Part shown: positions 59,444 through 64,000 of the stretch, in pieces
How the letters are laid out: every line of letters starts with the position of its first letter
Position numbering within the stretch: the first letter of the stretch is position 1
Origin: JAAYTY01 sp964569245
GTDB taxonomy: Bacteria; Fermentibacterota; Fermentibacteria; Fermentibacterales; Fermentibacteraceae
DNA: 64,000 nt
Direction of reading: 5' to 3'
Assembly (NCBI GenBank): GCA_964569245.1
Contig: CAZMTK010000012.1
Span: forward strand, 1-64,000
Position numbers and translations under genes: made by a program
Notes under the pieces: model-generated
The model's database searches: none
What the model was told of the DNA's origin: nothing
What the model saw: the letters and a program-made list of their open reading frames with translations, nothing else

Positions 59444-59790
59444 CAGAGCCTCTCCATCGCCTCGGCAGCGGTTATCTCGCCCCGGGCCAGTTGCTCGATT
59501 ACCAGATCGTGATCCTCGGGGCCTGTCATCATGTCGTTCAGCCTCTCGATGATGCGGTCTATCCTGGCGCGTGCCGTCGGGTAGCTCACGCCAAGCACCT
59601 CCTGGATCTTCTTGATGGATCCGTAGCTTCTCACGAAGGCTATCACCAGGGCCTGGTCTTCGCTGGGCAGGAGGCCGAGGAGGGGCACGGTGAACTCCCC
59701 GCCCAGTGTAAGCCTGCAGGAGTTGCAGCGGCAGAGCGTCGGCACCATGGGCTTCCCGCACTCGGGACATTTCGCCTTGCTGATATCCAT
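59443..59790 (-). CDS. DUF2089-family zinc-ribbon regulator
   Basis: 115 aa; ATG at 59790 with AAGGAGG upstream on the minus strand. A ribbon with CPECG and CNSC (about residues 8-25) precedes GLLPSEDQALVIAFVRSYGSIKKIQEVLGVSYPTARARIDRI (partial quotes: SIKKIQEVLG and SYPTARAR), a sigma-like helix-turn-helix. The C-terminus (LARGEITAAEAMERL) resembles the short helix pair of the SHOCT-like protein two genes down. Likely a transcription regulator of its own operon. Confidence 0.88.
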   Translation of the reverse strand: MDISKAKCPECGKPMVPTLCRCNSCRLTLGGEFTVPLLGLLPSEDQALVIAFVRSYGSIKKIQEVLGVSYPTARARIDRIIERLNDMMTGPEDHDLVIEQLARGEITAAEAMERL

Positions 59791-59815
59791 GCTAGACCTC
59801 CTTTATTCTAAAGCG

Positions 59816-59843
59816 AATATGGCCATGACTTCAACAATGTCAA
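59816..59843 (-). promoter_or_regulatory. Promoter for the DUF2089 operon
   Basis: On the minus strand TTGACA (59843-59838), a 16-bp spacer and CATATT (59821-59816) lie about 26 bp before the DUF2089 start. The -35 element is perfect consensus. An alternative -10, TAGAAT, is closer to the gene. Confidence 0.6.
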
Positions 59844-59962
59844 GGTTCGTTCTTGAATATCTGGATCCGCATATTGCGGGGGGCGGTTCATGGCATCTTG
59901 ACGCGGGGGCATGCATAGTCAATCTGTTGCGGTAAGTCCCGTCAGAAGCATGGAGGGCCGGA

Positions 59963-61222
59963 ATGAGCAGGATTGTCGCGGTGATTCTCGGGGGGGGAAG
60001 CGGCACCAGGCTGTTCCCGCTCACTCAGCAGAGGAGCAAGCCGGCCGTCCCGGTCGGGGGGAAGTACCGGCTGATAGACATACCGGTCTCGAACTGCATC
60101 AACGACGGCATCAGGCAGATACTGGTTCTGACCCAGTACAACAGCGAGAGCCTGAACCGGCACGTAGCCCAGACCTACAGGTTCGACAGGTTCACCGACG
60201 GATTCGTATCCATCCTGGCCGCGGAGCAGACCAACGAGAACAAGGACTGGTTCCAGGGCACCGCCGACGCCGTGAGGAAGAGCCTGCGGCACATCCTCGA
60301 CCTGCATCCGGAGCAGGTCCTGATACTGTCCGGCGATCAGCTCTACCGTCTGAACTTCAGGGATTTCGACGAGAGGCACGTGGCTTCCGGGGCCGACATC
60401 ACGATAGCCACGAAGCCGGTCACGCGAAGGGAGGCTCCCGGGCTGGGGATCATGCAGATCTCCGGGAGCGGAAGGATAGTGCATTTCAGGGAGAAGCCGT
60501 CGCCGGACGAGCTGGACTCCCTGGTGAGCAGAGGTCCCGGCCTCGATGACGAACGCCCTCTTCTCGGCAGCATGGGCATCTACATGTTCAGGCCGGAGGT
60601 CCTCGAGGCCGTGCTCGAGGACGAGGCGATGACGGACTTCGGCAAGCAGGTCATACCCAGCTCGATCGGGGAGAGGAAGGTCTTCGCCTACCTCTTCAGC
60701 GGATACTGGTCCGACATCGGGACGATCGGGAGCTTCTTCGAGGCCAACCTCGACCTCGCCTCCGACAGGCCGGCGCTGGACCTCTACAAGAACTATCTCC
60801 CGATCTACACCCGCGCACGTGCCCTTCCCGGTGCGCGCGTGCGTGACTGCAGGATCGACGAGGCGGTCGTATGCGAGGCGTCGGAGATAGTCGGCGCCAA
60901 CATCAGAAGGTGCGTGATCGGGCTCCGGAGCAAGATAAGGCGCGACTCGACGCTGGAGGAGGTGGTCTTCATGGGCGCCGACTACTGGGAGGGCCACTTC
61001 AGGGATCCGGCGTCCGAGAACTTCCACCTGCCGGCGCTGGGCGTGGGGGAGGGGTGCGTGATAAGGCGCGCCATCATAGACAAGAATGCAAGAATAGGCG
61101 CCGGGAGCAGGCTGGTGAACGAGCGGAACCTCGAGAACTTCGACGGGGAGGGCTACTACATAAGAGATGGGATAATAGTGGTGCCCAAGAACGGGGTTAT
61201 TCCAGCAAATACAACCATATAA
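59963..61222 (+). CDS. glgC: Glucose-1-phosphate adenylyltransferase
   Basis: 419 aa; ATG 59963 with GGAGGG upstream. LGGGSGTRLFPLTQQRSKPAVP (in part: GGGSGTRLFPL and RSKPAVP), FQGTADAVR (about 94), SGDQLYRL (about 128) and a C-terminal left-handed beta-helix (about 295-400) with several I/V-G hexapeptides match ADP-glucose pyrophosphorylase. It makes ADP-glucose, the committed step of bacterial glycogen synthesis. A TTGACG at 59898 with a weak -10 may drive it. Confidence 0.95.
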   Translation: MSRIVAVILGGGSGTRLFPLTQQRSKPAVPVGGKYRLIDIPVSNCINDGIRQILVLTQYNSESLNRHVAQTYRFDRFTDGFVSILAAEQTNENKDWFQGTADAVRKSLRHILDLHPEQVLILSGDQLYRLNFRDFDERHVASGADITIATKPVTRREAPGLGIMQISGSGRIVHFREKPSPDELDSLVSRGPGLDDERPLLGSMGIYMFRPEVLEAVLEDEAMTDFGKQVIPSSIGERKVFAYLFSGYWSDIGTIGSFFEANLDLASDRPALDLYKNYLPIYTRARALPGARVRDCRIDEAVVCEASEIVGANIRRCVIGLRSKIRRDSTLEEVVFMGADYWEGHFRDPASENFHLPALGVGEGCVIRRAIIDKNARIGAGSRLVNERNLENFDGEGYYIRDGIIVVPKNGVIPANTTI

Positions 61223-61234
61223 AAGTATGAAACC

Positions 61235-61263
61235 TTGACGGAAGCCCGTCTGTCCGATATATA
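61235..61263 (+). promoter_or_regulatory. Near-consensus sigma-70-type promoter for the outer-membrane protein gene
   Basis: TTGACG (61235-61240), an optimal 17-bp spacer and TATATA (61258-61263), leaving a leader of about 80 nt before ATG 61348. One of the two best promoters in the window. Confidence 0.8.
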
Positions 61264-61347
61264 CAGGTCCCAAGCGGGAGAATCCCGCGTTGCCAAGCGG
61301 ATCCAAAGCCCCAGAAACATCAGACCACGAACAGAAGGAGGGTACCC

Positions 61348-62370
61348 ATGAAGCTGGCAATGATCGCGGCTCTTGCGCTTGTTGCCGCAGTCTCGGCCAG
61401 TTACCCGCGGCTCGCGACCCTTGGTGGCGACGCTCGGCTCATGCTGAACGACTACACCGAGATGTGGGCCTATCCCGGCGTCATCAGCGACTACCAGTTC
61501 GCCACCGGGCAGTCCGACTCTCCCGCCAGTGTGGACGACGGCTGGTTCGGGCTGGTGAAGAACTTCCAGGGCACCACCCTGGGCGTCACCATCAACCACG
61601 GCGACATGCTCGAGTTCCTCTACCACCCCGGCAACTGGGGCCTGATCGTGGGCGTTGACTACGAGAAGTTCACGCCCGACACCAATACCTCCGCCAAGGA
61701 GATGGGCATCGACCTGGCATGGGGCACCGATGTCGGCTGGTTCGGTGACTACAGCGACCTGGCCCTCGGCCTCGGCTACATGACTGCAGACTCCACGATA
61801 GGTGACGTCAGCTTCGGCCCCACCGACCTGAGCATCGGCGGCTCGGTCCGCGGCCACCAGGACGGCTTCATCAACCTGTTCCCGATCATCTCCGCCGGTT
61901 TCGACATGTACGAGTACGATGATGGTGATGACGATACCGCCAATGAGAAGACCACGACCATCGCCATCGATCTTGGTGCCGGCCACAACCACATGGTCGC
62001 CCCGAAGACCTGCGTGATCGTCGGCATCTACGCCGGTCTGTCCAGCACCTCCTTCAGTGGCGAGATGGGTGATAACATGGATGGCGAGATGGCCATCACC
62101 ATCCCCAGGATCACCGGCGGCGTCGAGCAGATGCTTGGCAAGTGGCTGTTCGTCCGCGCCGGCGCCACCAGCGAGACCGAGATGTGGTCGCAGGGCGACG
62201 TGAACAGCTTCAGCACGAGCTTCGACACCAACTTCGGCATCGGCATCACCTTCGACAACTTCACGCTGGATGCCACCGTCGGCGAGGACTTCCTGCACGA
62301 CGGTCCCTACATGGTCGGCGGCGTCGGCAACGGCTTCATGGGCCAGCTCGCTGCCACCTACAACTTCTAG
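61348..62370 (+). CDS. Predicted abundant outer-membrane beta-barrel protein
   Basis: 340 aa; ATG 61348 with AAGGAGGG upstream. A Sec signal peptide (about residues 1-18, ending VSAS) precedes a long strand-rich region with many G, D, T and aromatic residues (for example LALGLGYMTADS, FGIGITFDNFTLDATVG). An acidic D/E-rich turn (YDDGDDDTANE, about 191) could bind calcium. The protein ends QLAATYNF, a C-terminal phenylalanine signature recognised by the BAM complex. Strong promoter, leader, ribosome site and terminator suggest high expression. Could be a porin; substrate unknown. Confidence 0.75.
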   Translation: MKLAMIAALALVAAVSASYPRLATLGGDARLMLNDYTEMWAYPGVISDYQFATGQSDSPASVDDGWFGLVKNFQGTTLGVTINHGDMLEFLYHPGNWGLIVGVDYEKFTPDTNTSAKEMGIDLAWGTDVGWFGDYSDLALGLGYMTADSTIGDVSFGPTDLSIGGSVRGHQDGFINLFPIISAGFDMYEYDDGDDDTANEKTTTIAIDLGAGHNHMVAPKTCVIVGIYAGLSSTSFSGEMGDNMDGEMAITIPRITGGVEQMLGKWLFVRAGATSETEMWSQGDVNSFSTSFDTNFGIGITFDNFTLDATVGEDFLHDGPYMVGGVGNGFMGQLAATYNF

Positions 62371-62395
62371 CCCGCTCCTTCCTCTTCGACCAGTC

Positions 62396-62428
62396 GGGGC
62401 CGCCCACCCGGGCGGCCCCCTTCTTCTC
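62396..62428 (+). terminator. Strong intrinsic-type terminator after the outer-membrane protein gene
   Basis: A perfect 10-bp stem GGGGCCGCCC/GGGCGGCCCC with a 4-nt loop ACCC, followed by CTTCTTCTC. The pyrimidine tail is mixed rather than all T. It begins 26 bp after the stop codon. Confidence 0.8.
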
Positions 62429-62438
62429 CCCGAGCGAA

Positions 62439-62641
62439 CAGTTTCAGGTTGAAGATGCTTAAGAAACCCTGACCACCCACCGGCGCTGGATTGGCTCGGT
62501 GGCTCTGAACATCCTGTTAAATGGTTTTATGGATATTGGTTTTGCATTTCGCGCAAGACGGAGTCACTGCCGTTTCCAGACCGTCGCGATGATTCGGGAA
62601 GTGAATTGCGGGGTTTCTTAAGTTTCTTCAACCTGAAACTG
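62439..62641. mobile_element. MITE-like element: 203 bp with 31-bp terminal inverted repeats
   Basis: The left arm (62439-62469, starting CAGTTTCAGGTTGAAG) and the right arm (62611-62641, ending CTTCAACCTGAAACTG) are inverted copies matching at 29 of 31 positions. The 141 bp between them are more AT-rich than the surroundings and hold no reading frame. No target duplication is obvious. It sits between two convergent genes. Alternatives are a large structured RNA or a bidirectional termination structure. Confidence 0.6.
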
Positions 62642-62644
62642 TCT

Positions 62645-62668
62645 GGGGCGGGGCTGGCGCCCCGCCCC
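62645..62668 (-). terminator. GC-rich hairpin downstream of the aminotransferase gene
   Basis: A 10-bp stem GGGGCGGGGC/GCCCCGCCCC with loop TGGC lies 24 bp beyond the minus-strand stop. No T-run follows on either side, so it would need help from Rho or act as an mRNA 3' end stabiliser. Confidence 0.5.
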
Positions 62669-62691
62669 CCGCCCCGAGGCGTGTAGAGATC

Positions 62692-63915
62692 CTAGGACCT
62701 CTTGTTCTTCTCAATCTGCTTCTTGATCAGGGCTCCGAGACGCTTCACTCCCTCGCAGATCTTGGGCTCCGGCGAGTAGCTGAAATTGAGCCTCATGCTC
62801 CTGTGATCGTCCTCCTCGGCGTAGAAGGCGCTGCCCGGAACGTAGGCGACCTTCTCCTCGATGGCGGCGTGGAACATCTCGTCGGTGCTGAAGCCCTCCG
62901 GAAGCGTCACCCAGAGGAACAGACCACCCTCCGGCTTCGTCCACTTGACCCCGGGAATGCCAAGAAGGTGGGTGTCGAGGCAGCTCAGCATCAGCTCCCT
63001 GCGGCGCGCATAGAGCTCGATGGTCTTCTCCAGGCCCCTCTGCAGTGCGCCGGAGGCCATCACATGGTGGGCTATCGCCTGGTTGAAGGGAGGTGTGCAG
63101 AGGTCTGTGCCCTGCTTCGCCATGACCATCTTGTCGATGATCCAGTCAGGCCCGTAGGCCCAGCCGATGCGGAAGCCGGGCAGGAGTATCTTCGAGAAGG
63201 TGTAGAGCGAGAGCACCTGGTCCGGCGCCATGGACTGCAGGGTCGGCACGTGCTTTCCGGTATAGCGAAGCTGTCTATATGGAGTGTCCTCGATGATCAG
63301 GTAGCCGCCCTCTCGCGCCAGCCTGATTATCTCGTGGCGTCTGCTCTCCGGTATGGTGACGCCTGCCGGATTGTGGAAGTCAGGAATCACGTATATGAAC
63401 TTGGGACGTCTGTTCTCCTTCTCCAGCCTCTTCAGCGTTTCCGCAAGCAGGTCGGGCCTCATGCCGTAGTCGTCGAGCTCGACTCCAACCGGAACCCCCT
63501 GGTAGGCCTTGAAGGCCTGGAGCGCCCCCAGGTAGGTCGGACGGCCCACGATGCATGTGTCGCCGGGGTTCAGGAATATCTTTCCAATGAAGTCCAGGCC
63601 CTGCTGCGATGCGACGGTTACCAGGATGTTCGAGGGATCGGCGGGCGTTCCGTCGTCGGTCATGAGCTTCGCCAGGTCCTCCCGAAGGCGGTTGTCTCCC
63701 TCGGTGGTTCCGTACTGAAGCGCCTTGTCGGCCTCTGTCCAGAGGACCCTGTTGGCGGCGATGGCGACATCCGCCACCGGGAAGGTCTCCGGCGCCGGGA
63801 GGCCGCCCGCGAAGGAAATGATGTCCGGCTGCGAGGTCAGCTTCAGCAGCTCGCGGATCACCGACCTCTTCATGGAAGTCGCCCTGGCCGAGAAGATCTT
63901 CTCCTTGTCCAACAT
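62692..63915 (-). CDS. PLP-dependent class I aminotransferase (2-aminoadipate/aromatic type)
   Basis: 407 aa from ATG at 63915 on the minus strand; an upstream in-frame start at 63948 lacks a site. FAGGLPAPETFP (about residue 34), YGTTEGDNRLREDL (about 68), VASQQGLDFIGK (about 102), PDFHNPAGVT (about 175), the PLP-lysine loop YTFSKILLPGFRIGW (about 237) and a C-terminal MRLNFSYSPEP (arginine for the carboxylate, about 378) all fit the LysN/KAT-like group without the MocR DNA-binding domain. Specificity is broad in this group, so substrate is not assigned. Confidence 0.92.
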   Translation of the reverse strand: MLDKEKIFSARATSMKRSVIRELLKLTSQPDIISFAGGLPAPETFPVADVAIAANRVLWTEADKALQYGTTEGDNRLREDLAKLMTDDGTPADPSNILVTVASQQGLDFIGKIFLNPGDTCIVGRPTYLGALQAFKAYQGVPVGVELDDYGMRPDLLAETLKRLEKENRRPKFIYVIPDFHNPAGVTIPESRRHEIIRLAREGGYLIIEDTPYRQLRYTGKHVPTLQSMAPDQVLSLYTFSKILLPGFRIGWAYGPDWIIDKMVMAKQGTDLCTPPFNQAIAHHVMASGALQRGLEKTIELYARRRELMLSCLDTHLLGIPGVKWTKPEGGLFLWVTLPEGFSTDEMFHAAIEEKVAYVPGSAFYAEEDDHRSMRLNFSYSPEPKICEGVKRLGALIKKQIEKNKRS

Positions 63916-64000
63916 CGTCCCCCCTTCTGCTGTTGAGGCGCATGACACCGCTGCCCAGCCTCGCCCGGGAAGGAGAGGGCTGGTGAAACGACTGCCTCGC

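Noticed and set aside
62396..62641. The 31-bp inverted repeat as an ordinary terminator
   Set aside because: The arms are 141 bp apart and AT-rich; a normal terminator for the barrel gene already lies at 62396-62419.
1..64000. CRISPR array, rRNA, prophage or toxin-antitoxin genes
   Set aside because: The only tandem repeat is 102 bp long with no spacers, and no rRNA, Cas, phage structural or recognisable toxin pair was seen.

Overview
The window looks like one scaffold of a metagenome-assembled, GC-rich, Gram-negative-type bacterium. The evidence is a run of 100 Ns, two predicted beta-barrel outer-membrane proteins, a serpin lipoprotein, a secreted FG-GAP protein with a T9SS/FlgD-like C-terminal domain, and heavy use of GTG, TTG and apparently CTG starts. 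The gene set would fit an FCB-type lineage or a neighbouring candidate phylum. That placement is inference; there is no rRNA or other decisive marker here.

Region 1 (1-4250) is foreign. It is visibly AT-rich up to about 3515 and has two good integron attC sites (1428-1507 and 3510-3573). These delimit gene cassettes: an HhH-GPD-like unknown; a three-gene cassette holding an unknown protein, an adenine DNA methyltransferase and a PD-(D/E)XK nuclease, which together look like a type II restriction-modification unit; and a small membrane protein. No integrase lies in the window. The array ends at degenerate direct repeats at 4156-4250, after which ordinary GC-rich chromosome begins.

Region 2 (4400-25650): a CrtQ/CrtO-like glycosyltransferase and acyltransferase pair; small membrane and conserved unknown genes; a serpin; an acetyltransferase, aldehyde:ferredoxin oxidoreductase, double class II aldolase and DUF486 operon; a methionine block with an HMT-MTHFR fusion and a split cobalamin-dependent MetH with separate reactivation domain; a glycosyltransferase leading into three overlapping zinc-ribbon genes; then yebC-ruvC-ruvA-ruvB-queH.

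Region 3 (25730-41191): the secreted FG-GAP protein; a 102-bp tandem repeat containing the assembly gap; pepT; an HTH-EIIA protein with pyrB-pyrI; a surface-glycan type cluster (GT-C enzyme, B12 radical SAM, GT2); a radical SAM/SPASM protein; then OsmC, glutamine amidotransferase, pepD and DUF4954.

Region 4 (41192-56985): a metal-efflux permease with its own ArsR/SmtB regulator and operator; two-subunit fumarase with malic enzyme; CNNM-type, DUF3795, zinc-ribbon, TspO and CPBP-like genes; a GlcD-type oxidase divergent from a degenerate aconitase-family protein; a small outer-membrane protein; tRNA-Thr(CGT) closely followed by glmM, glmS and a YihY/BrkB protein.

Region 5 (56986-64000): a cation-antiporter pseudogene, a divergent YchF-like GTPase, a DUF2089/membrane/SHOCT-like operon, glgC, a beta-barrel protein with a near-consensus promoter and a strong terminator, a 203-bp element with 31-bp inverted ends, and a class I aminotransferase.

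Most chromosomal genes sit in tight operons with ATGA-type overlaps, so function is best read from neighbours. All calls rest on reading the sequence by eye; no database search was run.
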